From contig JAJZYM010000016.1 of assembly GCA_021798115.1 (NCBI GenBank), forward strand, positions 1 to 40,619: a DNA stretch of 40,619 nucleotides. The letters are read 5' to 3'. Source of the DNA: Pseudomonadota bacterium (GTDB taxonomy: Bacteria > Pseudomonadota > Gammaproteobacteria > JAKAQQ01). The position numbers and the translations under genes were made by a program. Position 1 is the first letter of the stretch. Each line of letters opens with the position of its first letter. Shown piece by piece: positions 15,973 through 27,191 of this stretch. The notes below the pieces were generated by a model. That model saw only the letters and a program-made list of their open reading frames with translations, was not told the DNA's origin and ran no database searches.

Positions 15973-17271
15973 TCAGGCCCCCGGGCCGGAGCTTCCCATC
16001 GCCGCCCCGACGGGGAGTCGGGCCTCGACGACCGTCCCCGCGCCGGGGCGGCTCGTCAGAAGGAAACGGCCTCCGAGGAACCGCACCCGTTCCTCCATGC
16101 CGAGGACGCCGAAGCTTTCTCCGGCAAAGGCCCGGGTGCGCGCCGCCTCGACGTCAAACCCCCGTCCGTCGTCCTCAACCCGAAGGACGAGTTCCCCGTT
16201 GCGGACCCGGACCCGAACGCGTACGGCAGCGGCCCCGGCATGACGGCGCGCGTTGGTGAGCGCCTCCTGGGCCACGCGGTAGGCGACGGTCTCGATCTCG
16301 GACGAGGCACGCGGCAGGGGATCGGGATCGCAGATCAGGACCAGCCCCCCGCGGCCGTCTTCGGACGTACGGCCGGCGAGGCGACGGAGCGCCGCCTGAA
16401 GACCGAAGTCGTCGAGGATGGCGGGACGCAGCTCACGCGAGAGCGTCCGCGCAATTTCGAGCACCCGGTCGAGCTCGAGTTCGAGATCCTGGGCGTCTGC
16501 CTGCGCGTCGGGGCCGAGACCCCGACGGAGGCGGTTCAGGACGATCTTGGAGGCGGTGAGCGTCTGACCCACCTCGTCGTGAAGTTCACGGGCGATGTGG
16601 CGGCGCTCCTCCTCCTGGACGGCCAGAAGACGCCTCGAGAGTGTGCGCATCTGGTTCGCGTATTCGATCACGGCCCGCTGTGCCCGACGCAGCTCGGTGA
16701 CGTCGCGCGCCACGCCCACCACGTACAGGCGCTCTTGCCAGCGTACCTCATAGCAGTAACCCTCCATCCAACGCCAACCGCCGCCCGCGTCGCGCAGGCG
16801 ATAGTGGGTCAGGCGGCTGGGACGCCAGCTTCCGATCCGTGCGAGATCGTCCGGATGCAGAAGATCGCTGAAACGCTCCTGGAGGAGATCTTCGGGATCG
16901 AGCCCGAGCACCGTACGGTACGACGGACTCACGTAGACGAAACGCCCGTCGGGCGTGAGAAGAGCGCTCAGTTCGCGGGCCTGCTCGGTCATGATCCGGA
17001 ACTTGAGGACCTGATCGAACTGATGAGCCCGGGCCCGTTCCCGCGCCTCCGCCGCGCGGGCGTGTCCGCGGTCGAGGAGAAAGACAACGATCGTCGAAAG
17101 TCCGAGGAACGCCAGCGTGAGAAAAACAAAGGCGAGGAGGGAGGCCTGAGGGTGTCGAAAGAGTCCGGCGACCGTCCACGCCAAAAGCAACCAGGCGGCC
17201 CCGAAGAAGGGGTAAACCACCCCGACCCCAAGCGATGAGAAAAGGCCTCGGCGACGTTCCACCTGCCGCAT
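15973..17271 (-). CDS. Membrane PAS sensor histidine kinase, NarL-type (HisKA_3)
   Basis: 432 aa. Two N-terminal membrane helices (about 12-36 and 43-66), a PAS domain (about 90-215, with DGRFVYVSPSYRTVLGLDPE), a HisKA_3 dimerisation domain whose phosphorylated His is in RRHIARELHDEVGQTLTASK, and an HATPase_c domain (AQEALTNARRHAGA, VEDDGRGFD, GVLGMEERV). Almost no periplasmic loop, so the signal is probably sensed in the membrane or by the cytosolic PAS. No PAS heme or flavin motif was recognised. It forms a pair with the receiver-only protein just downstream. Confidence 0.92.
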   Translation of the reverse strand: MRQVERRRGLFSSLGVGVVYPFFGAAWLLLAWTVAGLFRHPQASLLAFVFLTLAFLGLSTIVVFLLDRGHARAAEARERARAHQFDQVLKFRIMTEQARELSALLTPDGRFVYVSPSYRTVLGLDPEDLLQERFSDLLHPDDLARIGSWRPSRLTHYRLRDAGGGWRWMEGYCYEVRWQERLYVVGVARDVTELRRAQRAVIEYANQMRTLSRRLLAVQEEERRHIARELHDEVGQTLTASKIVLNRLRRGLGPDAQADAQDLELELDRVLEIARTLSRELRPAILDDFGLQAALRRLAGRTSEDGRGGLVLICDPDPLPRASSEIETVAYRVAQEALTNARRHAGAAAVRVRVRVRNGELVLRVEDDGRGFDVEAARTRAFAGESFGVLGMEERVRFLGGRFLLTSRPGAGTVVEARLPVGAAMGSSGPGA

Positions 17272-17419
17272 GGGAAACCCCCGCAGGGCCCGAACGGGCC
17301 TCCGCGACCATCTTACAAACCTCTCGGCCGGGCGGGCGGCCGGTTGGAAACGGGCCTATGATCCCGAGCAGGGGAAGGGTCTGCCCCTCTGATTTTTTGC
17401 GAGGCCGCCCGCGAACGCC

Positions 17420-17920
<501 letters not shown>

Positions 17921-18054
17921 CCGGCCGGAATGCGCGATCGGCCGGAAAGGCTTATCCTATTGGGTGTCCACGCCGCACCACACGGTAGGCGCTTCGCCGC
18001 CGCCGAGACGTTTGCGCGTGTTCGTCCTGCCGCCGTACCGTGGGAGATGCAGTC

Positions 18055-18750
18055 ATGAGCAAGGCACCCAAAGCCCCGGAAAAAACGAGCGCCGACGCGA
18101 TCCCGCCGGGCCCCACTCCGGAGGAACGCCGTTTCGACCGTTCGCGGCGGCGTTTTCTCATCACCGCCACAAGCGTCGTAGGCGCGGTGGGGGTGGCCAG
18201 CGCCGCCGCCCCGTTCATCGGCAGCATGACCCCGAGCCGGGCGGCCGTCGCCGACGCCCAGCCGGTTGATGTCGACATTTCCAAGATCAAACCCGCCGAG
18301 CTCATCACCGTGATCTGGCGCCACAAGCCCATCTGGGTCCTACGCCGGACTCCGCATCAGCTCGGGATCCTGCCGTCGATGGATCCAGAACTCAAGGATC
18401 CCCGAAACCGTCAGCCACAGCAACCCCCCAACATGCCGAAGGGCGTCTACGCCTACTGGCGCTCGATCAAGAAGGAATATCTTGTCCTCGTTGGAATCTG
18501 CACGCACCTCGGCTGCATCCCCGACTACGTCCCGCAGCCCGGGGGCTCCCTCGGTCCGCAGTGGCGGGGGGGATTCCACTGCCCTTGCCATGGATCGATG
18601 TACGATTTCGCCGGTCGGGTGCTCATCGGCTCGCCCGCTCCCCTCAACCTTCCCGTCCCCCCCTACCACTACCTGAGCGATACCGTCATCCGCGTGGGCT
18701 CGATCGGAGGCGCCCACAAGGAAGAGAACTGGGCGCCGGAGATCTGGTAA
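18055..18750 (+). CDS. petA: Ubiquinol-cytochrome c reductase Rieske iron-sulfur subunit
   Basis: High-potential 2Fe-2S subunit of the bc1 complex. It has a Tat-type N-terminus (RSRRRFLITATSVVGAVGVA) that also serves as the membrane anchor, and the two cluster-binding boxes CTHLGC and CPCHGS, then an AGRVLIGSPAPLNLPVPPY tail. 231 aa from ATG 18055, chosen for a GGGAG seven bases upstream. It lies on the strand opposite to petB-petC and downstream of sspB, whereas petABC is usually one operon. A TTATCCTAT near 17951 may be its -10. Confidence 0.96.
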   Translation: MSKAPKAPEKTSADAIPPGPTPEERRFDRSRRRFLITATSVVGAVGVASAAAPFIGSMTPSRAAVADAQPVDVDISKIKPAELITVIWRHKPIWVLRRTPHQLGILPSMDPELKDPRNRQPQQPPNMPKGVYAYWRSIKKEYLVLVGICTHLGCIPDYVPQPGGSLGPQWRGGFHCPCHGSMYDFAGRVLIGSPAPLNLPVPPYHYLSDTVIRVGSIGGAHKEENWAPEIW

Positions 18751-18814
18751 CGACCGGAGCGCGGCACCGGGCGGCGGAGCCGGGAGCCACGGGGGGAGGA
18801 ATCCCGCGTCTTTC

Positions 18815-19195
18815 CTACTTCACTCGGTGAAGCCGAGGGCGACCACCGCGGGGGGGAGGTGTTCCGCCGTCCTCCTCCGGGCCGTCTTCGTCGGTGAAGA
18901 TGAGTCCCTGCTGGTTCTCACGGGCAAAGACCGCCAGCACCGCCGCGGCGGGCACGACCACCGTGGTGGCCGTGCCGCCGAAGCGCAGGCGGCCGCTCAT
19001 GGCCATCCCGTCGAAACGGAAATCCGGGCACGCCTCGGGACCAAAGTCGAGCACGACGCGCCCGTCCTCAAGACGATCGGGAGGGATCCCCGTCACACCG
19101 GGGCGGCGAGCATCGACGAGGACGTGCGTGGTCCAACCGTTGTCGGCGATCCAATCAAGAACGGCCCGAATCAAGTAGGGACGGCGCGGTTTCAT
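18815..19195 (-). CDS. sspB: ClpXP protease specificity-enhancing factor SspB
   Basis: SspB tethers ssrA-tagged and other substrates to ClpXP. The 126 aa protein matches the family: RRPYLIRAVLDWIADNGWTTHVLVD, GRVVLDFGPEA, RLRFGGTATTVVVPAAAVLAVFAREN, then an acidic linker and a short basic tail (GRPRLHRVK) like the ClpX-binding peptide. It follows petC by 73 bases. Its usual partner sspA, normally between petC and sspB, is absent. Confidence 0.9.
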   Translation of the reverse strand: MKPRRPYLIRAVLDWIADNGWTTHVLVDARRPGVTGIPPDRLEDGRVVLDFGPEACPDFRFDGMAMSGRLRFGGTATTVVVPAAAVLAVFARENQQGLIFTDEDGPEEDGGTPPPRGGRPRLHRVK

Positions 19196-19268
19196 CAGGC
19201 TGCGGGCGGGAGGACCCGACGCAGGTCACGGTCTCGGAGTCGCCACAGAAGGAGCGTCGAGAGACGTC

Positions 19269-20024
19269 TCAGTGGTGAACGTCCTTCCAGATCTCACGCT
19301 TCAGAAGATAGGCGAACAGCGTGAAGAGCACAAGAAAAGCCAGGACACGGATGCCCAGAGCCATGGCTTTAAGGCGGTCGGGATTGGCCACGTAAACGAG
19401 AAAGTTCGTAATGTTCCCCACCCGGCGGCGGAAGGCCGCGGGGGGCATGCTGCCCGGGACGACCGTGACGTAGCGCACGAAGCGCCGTACACCGGTGCCG
19501 TGAGGAGATCCCGTCCGGCGGAAAACAGCCCGGCGCAAGCCCTGCATATGCCAGAAGGGATCGGGCATGGCGACGTTGTAGAAGACGAGGTTGTTGACCC
19601 CCGTCGGTCGGCTCGGATCGAGATAAAAACTCTGCAGATACGTGTAGATCCAGTCCGCGCCTTTTTCCGAGGCCACCACCGAGAGATCCGGAGGGGCCTC
19701 ACCGAAAAACTTGATCGCCTCCGCCTTCGGCATCGCGTTGGTGATCATCTGATAGGGCTTGGTCTGCAGGAACATCAGACGGCGAAGGGCACGCGGCCCG
19801 AGCTTGAGATCGCGACCGAGCCGGCTCCAGCGCTCGTACTTGAGCTCGTGGCAGCCCATGCAGTAGTTCATGAAATCGCGGGCGCCTCTTTGGAGGGAGG
19901 CGGTGTCGGCTACGTTGACCGGAGCGTGCATGAGAGGAGGCGGGATCGGCGCCGCCTCGAGAAGCGGGGCCGCCCCCAGGGCGACGACAGCCACCAAGGT
20001 ACGAAAAAGAGTCGTGCGCATCAT
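19269..20024 (-). CDS. petC: Cytochrome c1 of the bc1 complex
   Basis: Membrane-anchored c-type cytochrome passing electrons from the Rieske protein to soluble acceptors. 251 aa with a signal peptide (TLFRTLVAVVALGAAPLLEA), heme-binding CMGCH (about residues 55-59), conserved YIYTYLQSFYLDP-like and NNLVFYNVAMPDPFW segments, and a C-terminal anchor helix (VLAFLVLFTLFAYLLKREIW). Its ATG overlaps the petB stop, so the two are translationally coupled. A basic insertion around residues 165-185 (RRAVFRRTGSPHGTGVRRF) replaces the usual acidic stretch. Confidence 0.95.
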   Translation of the reverse strand: MMRTTLFRTLVAVVALGAAPLLEAAPIPPPLMHAPVNVADTASLQRGARDFMNYCMGCHELKYERWSRLGRDLKLGPRALRRLMFLQTKPYQMITNAMPKAEAIKFFGEAPPDLSVVASEKGADWIYTYLQSFYLDPSRPTGVNNLVFYNVAMPDPFWHMQGLRRAVFRRTGSPHGTGVRRFVRYVTVVPGSMPPAAFRRRVGNITNFLVYVANPDRLKAMALGIRVLAFLVLFTLFAYLLKREIWKDVHH

Positions 20025-21448
20025 CGCATCCTCACCCGGTCGGGAACGGGCCGATCTCGAAGAAGACCGGGCACGAAGACCGGAACCAGCAAGAAAAGAA
20101 GAGCGTACACAATCGGGACCAGTGAAGTCCGCCAGATGAGTCCGGCGATACTCGGCAGATAGAAACGCCAGATGAGGAACCCGATGACGGCCAGAACGGC
20201 CGCAAGCGTCAGAAGAAGACGCCGCGGCGTCGGGCGGCGCGCGTACGTCCAGGCCACGACGAAAAAGAGGAAGTAGACGAGCGCGACACCGGAGCCCATC
20301 CTCTGCCAGAAGAGGGTGGCCGGCGCCTCACCGATGAACCCGAGGGTGATGAAGGTGAAAGCGAAGAGAACGACCGCGGCCTTGTACGCCCACGAACGGT
20401 AGCGCATCGAACGGACCGGATGGCGGTCGATCCAGGGAAGTCCGAACAGGATGAGGACCGAAAGGGCGAGCGACACCACCCCAAACTGTTTGTTGGGGAA
20501 CGAGCGCAGAATGGCGTAATAAGGCGTGAAGAACCAGAGCGGGTGGATGTCCGGCGGGGTCTGCATGAAATTGGCCGGCTGGTAGTTGCTCGGATCGATG
20601 AAGAGTCCCCCCCCGGACGGGGCGTAGAAGACGATGATCGCAGCGATGATCAGAAACACACCGACACCGAAGAGGTCCTTGACGGTGTAGTAGGGATGGA
20701 ACGGGATGCCGTCGACGGGTTTGCCGGTCTTGGGATCGAGGTGGTCGTGGATCTCCACCCCGTCGGGGTTGTTCGAACCGACCTGGTGAAGCGCCATGAG
20801 ATGCATCACCACGAGGATGAGCAGGAGAAGAGGAATCGCGATGACGTGGAGGGCAAAAAAGCGGTTGAGTGTCGCTTGGGTCACACCGAAATCGCCGCGG
20901 ATCCAGATCACGAGGGAACTGCCGACCCAGGGGATCGCTCCGAAAAGGGAGGTGATGACCTCGGCTCCCCAGTACGACATTTGTCCCCAGGGAAGGAGAT
21001 AGCCCATGAACGCCTCGGCCATCAGGCAGACGTAAACGAGCATGCCCAGAATCCAGAGGAGCTCGCGCGGCTTCTTGTAGGACCCGTACATGAGACCGCG
21101 GAACATGTGGAGATAGACGACCACAAAAAAGAGCGAGGCCCCGGTCGTGTGCATGTAGCGGATCAGCCAGCCCCAGTGCACGTCGCGCATGATGTACTGA
21201 ACCGAGGCAAATGCTTCATGCACGTTCGGCTGGTAACTCATGGCGAGGAAGATGCCGGTCACGATCTGGTTGACCAGAACGAGAAGCGCCAGCGATCCAA
21301 AGAAATACCAGAAGTTGAAATTTTTCGGCGCGTAGTACTCGCTGACCTGGGAGCGCCAAAGCTGGGTGAGCGGGAAGCGGGCGTCGATCCAGCCCAGAAG
21401 ACCGCCGCGTGTCGGCGCAGCTTCGGAGGAGAGGGACCGTTCGTTCAT
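20021..21448 (-). CDS. petB: Cytochrome b of the bc1 complex
   Basis: Quinol-oxidising membrane subunit, 475 aa. Heme-ligating histidines are visible in helices B and D (RYMHTTGASLFFVVVYLHMF; FALHVIAIPLLLLILVVMH). Helix C and Qo regions read MGYLLPWGQMSYWGAEVIT. The Qo motif is PLWF (HPLWFFTPYYAILRSFPNK) rather than PEWY; beta/gammaproteobacteria usually have PVWY. It is longer than the common 400-430 aa owing to two extra C-terminal helices. ATG 21448 has GGAG at a good distance. It starts the petB-petC(-sspB) operon. Confidence 0.97.
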   Translation of the reverse strand: MNERSLSSEAAPTRGGLLGWIDARFPLTQLWRSQVSEYYAPKNFNFWYFFGSLALLVLVNQIVTGIFLAMSYQPNVHEAFASVQYIMRDVHWGWLIRYMHTTGASLFFVVVYLHMFRGLMYGSYKKPRELLWILGMLVYVCLMAEAFMGYLLPWGQMSYWGAEVITSLFGAIPWVGSSLVIWIRGDFGVTQATLNRFFALHVIAIPLLLLILVVMHLMALHQVGSNNPDGVEIHDHLDPKTGKPVDGIPFHPYYTVKDLFGVGVFLIIAAIIVFYAPSGGGLFIDPSNYQPANFMQTPPDIHPLWFFTPYYAILRSFPNKQFGVVSLALSVLILFGLPWIDRHPVRSMRYRSWAYKAAVVLFAFTFITLGFIGEAPATLFWQRMGSGVALVYFLFFVVAWTYARRPTPRRLLLTLAAVLAVIGFLIWRFYLPSIAGLIWRTSLVPIVYALLFLLVPVFVPGLLRDRPVPDRVRMR

Positions 21449-21563
21449 AGGGAACTCCTCGGATCAGGAATCGCAACCCAGCCGATTACCCGTATGTCGG
21501 GGCACACTTGACCGGCCAGGAACGCGACAGGGAGGGGCAACCCCACAAACCCTGTGCTCAGGC

Positions 21564-21569
21564 ATTATA
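21564..21569 (-). promoter_or_regulatory. -10 box of petBC operon
   Basis: Perfect TATAAT on the minus strand about 115 bases before petB. The -35 region is GC-rich and poor. On the plus strand the overlapping TTATAC could serve the divergent VanY-like gene. Confidence 0.4.
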
Positions 21570-21594
21570 CACGGGCCCCTTCGCCGCTACGACC

Positions 21595-23697
<2,103 letters not shown>

Positions 23698-23808
23698 AGC
23701 TCGTCCTCACGCCAGGGGCGGTGGCGGCCGACCCGGCCATGGGCCGACCGTGCGTTTCAGCATAGCACACCGATCGCGGACGGGAAGGCTCTGCCTTATG
23801 ATCAGCAA

Positions 23809-24816
23809 ATGACGTCCACGACGCCCTTCCCCCCGCCCGCGACCGGCTCCGACGACGCGTCGCTCGTGGCCGAAGCCCGTCGCGTCGTCGGACTCGAAGC
23901 CGAGGCCCTGCGTGCACTCGCGGAGCGGCTCGACCACCGCTTCGCCGACGCCTGTCGGCTCTGCCTCGCCACCCGCGGGCGGGTCGTCGTGAGCGGCATG
24001 GGCAAGAGCGGCCACATTGCACACAAGATCGCGGCCACGCTGGCCAGCACGGGGACCCCCGCGTTCTTCGTGCATCCGGCCGAGGCCGCCCACGGGGATC
24101 TCGGCATGATCACGGAGAACGACTCCGTCCTTTTTCTCAGTCATTCGGGCGAAACCGCCGAAATCCTCGCTCTTCTACCGCGGATCAAACGGATGGATCT
24201 TCCGATTCTGTTGATCACGGGACGGGTGGATTCGACCGCCGCGCGTCACGCCACCGTCGTGCTCGACGCGGCCGTGGGCCAGGAAGCCTGTCCCCACAAT
24301 CTTGCCCCAACGACGAGCACCACCGCCGCCCTGGCTCTCGGAGACGCCCTGGCGCTCGCTCTCTTGCGTCTGCGCGGGTTCACGGCCGAAGATTTTGCGC
24401 GGGCGCACCCGGCCGGAGCGCTCGGCCGCCGCCTCCTCCTCCGGGTCGAAGATCTGATGCACCGGGCCGACGGGATTCCCCGGGTGGCTCCGGACGTGAC
24501 GGTGGCCGAAGCGCTCTGGGAAATGAGCCGCAAGGGGCTCGGGATGACGGCGGTCACCGGCACGGACGGCGGAGTGCTCGGGGTGTTCACCGACGGCGAT
24601 CTTCGCCGTGCCCTCGACACCGGCATCGACCTCGCCCATACGCCGATCGCCAAGGTCATGACCGCGCGACCGAAAACGATTGCCCCGGACGCTCTTGCCA
24701 GCGAAGCCCTCGCCATCATCGAACGCCACGCGGTCAACGCACTTTTGGTTGTGGCCGACGGGCGCCTGGTGGGCGCCCTGAACACCCACGATCTGCTCCG
24801 CGCCGGCGTCGCCTGA
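23809..24816 (+). CDS. kdsD: Arabinose-5-phosphate isomerase
   Basis: Makes D-arabinose 5-phosphate for Kdo of lipopolysaccharide. 335 aa: a SIS sugar-isomerase domain (VVVSGMGKSGHIAHKIAATL, FLSHSGETAEIL, NLAPTTSTTAALALGDALA) and two CBS domains (about 210-330, ending VVADGRLVGALNTHDLLRAG). ATG 23809 gives the usual length. It begins the kdsD-kdsC-lptC-lptA-lptB-rpoN-hpf-rapZ operon. Confidence 0.95.
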   Translation: MTSTTPFPPPATGSDDASLVAEARRVVGLEAEALRALAERLDHRFADACRLCLATRGRVVVSGMGKSGHIAHKIAATLASTGTPAFFVHPAEAAHGDLGMITENDSVLFLSHSGETAEILALLPRIKRMDLPILLITGRVDSTAARHATVVLDAAVGQEACPHNLAPTTSTTAALALGDALALALLRLRGFTAEDFARAHPAGALGRRLLLRVEDLMHRADGIPRVAPDVTVAEALWEMSRKGLGMTAVTGTDGGVLGVFTDGDLRRALDTGIDLAHTPIAKVMTARPKTIAPDALASEALAIIERHAVNALLVVADGRLVGALNTHDLLRAGVA

Positions 24817-25325
24817 TGGTGGACACCGCCCGCCTCCGTCATGTGCGCGCGCTCGTGCTCGACGTCGACGGTGTGCTCACCGACGGACGGCTCTACTACG
24901 GCCCCACGGGCGAGATCTTCCAATCCTTCCACGTCCACGACGGCCAGGGCATCAAGATGGCGCAGGCGGCGGGTCTCATCGTCACCGCACTGAGCGCGCG
25001 ACGTTCCGCCGCCGTCGAGCATCGACTCGGGGAACTCGGCCTCGCCGCCATCGTTCAGGGGCGGCACGACAAGAGCCGCGCTCTCGACGAACTCGAGGCG
25101 CGGTTCGGTTTCACCGACAAGGAACTGGCGGCGGTCGGCGACGACCTGGGCGACCTCCCGATCCTCGCCCGGGCTGGCTTCTCCGCCGCCGTCGCCGACG
25201 CCCATCCCTCCTGCCGCGCGCAGGCCCACTACGTCACCCGTTGTGCGGGAGGCCGGGGCGCTGTCCGCGAGGTGATCGACCTCCTCCTCGCCGCCCGCGA
25301 AAGGCGGGACGCCAGCGCGTCGTGA
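24816..25325 (+). CDS. kdsC: 3-deoxy-D-manno-octulosonate-8-phosphate phosphatase
   Basis: HAD phosphatase releasing Kdo from Kdo-8-phosphate, 169 aa without a cap domain. Motifs: DVDGVLTDG (nucleophile Asp), LSARRSAAVEHR, a conserved Lys in the GRHDKSRALDEL region and GDDLGDLPIL. Its ATG shares one base with the kdsD stop (TGATG). Confidence 0.95.
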   Translation: MVDTARLRHVRALVLDVDGVLTDGRLYYGPTGEIFQSFHVHDGQGIKMAQAAGLIVTALSARRSAAVEHRLGELGLAAIVQGRHDKSRALDELEARFGFTDKELAAVGDDLGDLPILARAGFSAAVADAHPSCRAQAHYVTRCAGGRGAVREVIDLLLAARERRDASAS

Positions 25326-26152
25326 AAACCTCCGTGCTCCTCTGGAGCGGCCTCGTCCTCGCCGTCGTCGCAAGTTTCGTCCTCCTCGCCTACGTTGAGG
25401 GCGGCGCCAGGCACGGCCCGGCGAGCCTCTCCCCGCAACCCCTCTACCGTGTACGCAACGTCACCCTCACGCGCTGGAACGCTCGCGGACTCGTCCGCTA
25501 CCGGCTCGACGCCCGCCGCCTCGTGCGCTGGAAAACCGTGGAAGACTTGACGGAAGTTCGTTTTCACTATCACCCCGGACGGACGGCCACCACCCTCGTG
25601 CACGCCCGCTACGGTCAGCGGGCCAGCGGGCGTCGGCGCCTCCTCCTCTGGAAGCACGTGCGGGTCTTCTCCTGGCGGTCGGCGCACGCTCCGCCGCTGC
25701 TCCTGCGCACCCACCGCCTGTGGATCAACACCCGTAGCGAACTCGTCCACACGCGGGCGCCGGTCACGATCTCGGAAGGACGGAGCCGGGTTCGGGGTGT
25801 CGGCCTGCGCGCCCGGCTCACCGCCCATCGTCTCCGTCTCCTTGCCCGTGTGCATGCCGTACTCTATCCCCATGCCCCCGCGTCGTCCGCCTCCGTTTCA
25901 CCGCCCCCGGCTCGCCGCTCTCGCGCTCGCCCTGCCCGTCACGCTCGCGGGGCACCCGACACCCGCCCGGAGTCCCCAGGTCAAGGCCCCCGCCCCGCCC
26001 GTGACGACGTCGGCCGCCGCCCTTCCGGTACGCATCAGCTCGAACACCATGACGCTCACGCGTCTTCGGCAAAACGGCAAGACGGTCGTCGACCGCAACA
26101 TCTATCAGGGCCACGTCGTTCTTCATCAGGGGCCGATCACCATTTGGGCTGA
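25322..26152 (+). CDS. lptC: LPS export protein LptC, with 93-residue overlap extension
   Basis: Bitopic inner-membrane LPS transport protein. One N-terminal helix (VLLWSGLVLAVVASFVLLAYV), then a jellyroll-type domain. The region to about residue 183, ending VGLRARLTAHRLRLLARVHAVLY, spans what E. coli LptC (191 aa) spans. GTG 25322 overlaps the kdsC stop. The frame does not stop there: it runs 281 bases into lptA in another frame, adding about 93 Pro/Arg/Ser/His-rich residues (276 aa in all). The extra part looks like unselected reading of lptA. Either the stop was lost or a small indel near 25850-25870 hides the true end. Confidence 0.85.
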   Translation: MKTSVLLWSGLVLAVVASFVLLAYVEGGARHGPASLSPQPLYRVRNVTLTRWNARGLVRYRLDARRLVRWKTVEDLTEVRFHYHPGRTATTLVHARYGQRASGRRRLLLWKHVRVFSWRSAHAPPLLLRTHRLWINTRSELVHTRAPVTISEGRSRVRGVGLRARLTAHRLRLLARVHAVLYPHAPASSASVSPPPARRSRARPARHARGAPDTRPESPGQGPRPARDDVGRRPSGTHQLEHHDAHASSAKRQDGRRPQHLSGPRRSSSGADHHLG

Positions 26153-26456
26153 GACCACGATTCTGCGTCTCAACACACACGGTCAGCTTCTCTTCGCCCG
26201 TGCCCTCGGCCAACCGGTCCGGTTCGTCCGCACCTCACGGCGCGGCCCACCGATCCGGGGCACAGCCCTCACCGTCACCTACGATCCGGCCACCACCACC
26301 TACACCCTCGTCGGCCACGTGCACGTCGAGCGCGGTACGCAATCGATCGTCGCCCACGAAATCACCTACAACACGCTCACGCGGATCCTCGTCGCCCGGC
26401 GCGGGAACCGGCATCGCATCCATATGATCATCCCGTCGCATCCGGGCCGACCGTGA
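25872..26456 (+). CDS. lptA: LPS export periplasmic protein LptA
   Basis: Periplasmic bridge protein of LPS transport. 194 aa with a signal peptide ([20 protein letters not shown]) and an OstA-like repeat domain: [37 protein letters not shown], and [27 protein letters not shown] 25872 begins the signal peptide. The first 281 bases are also covered by the open lptC frame. The last bases overlap lptB (GTGA). Confidence 0.9.
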   Translation: MPPRRPPPFHRPRLAALALALPVTLAGHPTPARSPQVKAPAPPVTTSAAALPVRISSNTMTLTRLRQNGKTVVDRNIYQGHVVLHQGPITIWAETTILRLNTHGQLLFARALGQPVRFVRTSRRGPPIRGTALTVTYDPATTTYTLVGHVHVERGTQSIVAHEITYNTLTRILVARRGNRHRIHMIIPSHPGRP

Positions 26457-27178
26457 ATCTCGTGGCCGAAGGGCTCGTCAAGCGTTACCGCGGGCGCACC
26501 GTCGTCAACGACGTCTCGCTCGTCATCAACGCCGGAGAAATCGTCGGTCTCCTCGGTCCCAACGGGGCGGGAAAGACGACCACCTTCTACGCGATCGTGG
26601 GGCTCATCCGTCCGGACGCCGGTCGCATCCGCTGCGCGGAGGAGGATCTCACGCGGTTGCCTATCCACAGCCGCGCGCGGCGGGGCGTGGGCTACCTCCC
26701 CCAAGAGACCTCGGTGTTCCGGCGCCTCACGGTGGCCGACAACATTCGCGCCGTCCTCGAGCTCCAGCCGGAGATGGCGGATCCCCGCCGGCGGGAAACC
26801 CGCGTCGCCGAGCTGCTCGACGAGCTGCACATCGCCCATCTGGCGCGCACGCCGGCCGTCGCTCTTTCGGGAGGCGAGCGGCGCCGGACGGAGATCGCCC
26901 GGGCGCTGGCCGGCAACCCCCGGTTCATGCTTCTCGACGAACCTTTCGCCGGCGTCGATCCGCTCTCCGTGGCCGACATCCAGAACATCATCCTCCATCT
27001 CCGCCGGCGGGAGATCGGTGTTCTCATCACCGACCACAACGTGCGCGAAACTTTCGGTATCTGCGACCGCGCGTACATCCTCAACGAGGGCCGTGTCATC
27101 GCCGCGGGAACACCCGCCGAGCTCGTGCACGATCCCGAGGTCCGACGCGTCTACCTCGGGGAGAGCTTCCGCGCCTAG
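26453..27178 (+). CDS. lptB: LPS export ABC transporter ATP-binding protein LptB
   Basis: 241 aa ATPase powering LPS extraction from the inner membrane. Walker [14 protein letters not shown]-loop [11 protein letters not shown], signature [16 protein letters not shown], Walker [14 protein letters not shown] and switch His in ITDHNVRET are all in place. GTG start overlaps the lptA stop. Followed by rpoN, the standard order. Confidence 0.97.
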   Translation: MNLVAEGLVKRYRGRTVVNDVSLVINAGEIVGLLGPNGAGKTTTFYAIVGLIRPDAGRIRCAEEDLTRLPIHSRARRGVGYLPQETSVFRRLTVADNIRAVLELQPEMADPRRRETRVAELLDELHIAHLARTPAVALSGGERRRTEIARALAGNPRFMLLDEPFAGVDPLSVADIQNIILHLRRREIGVLITDHNVRETFGICDRAYILNEGRVIAAGTPAELVHDPEVRRVYLGESFRA

Positions 27179-27191
27179 GAGCGGCCGCACC

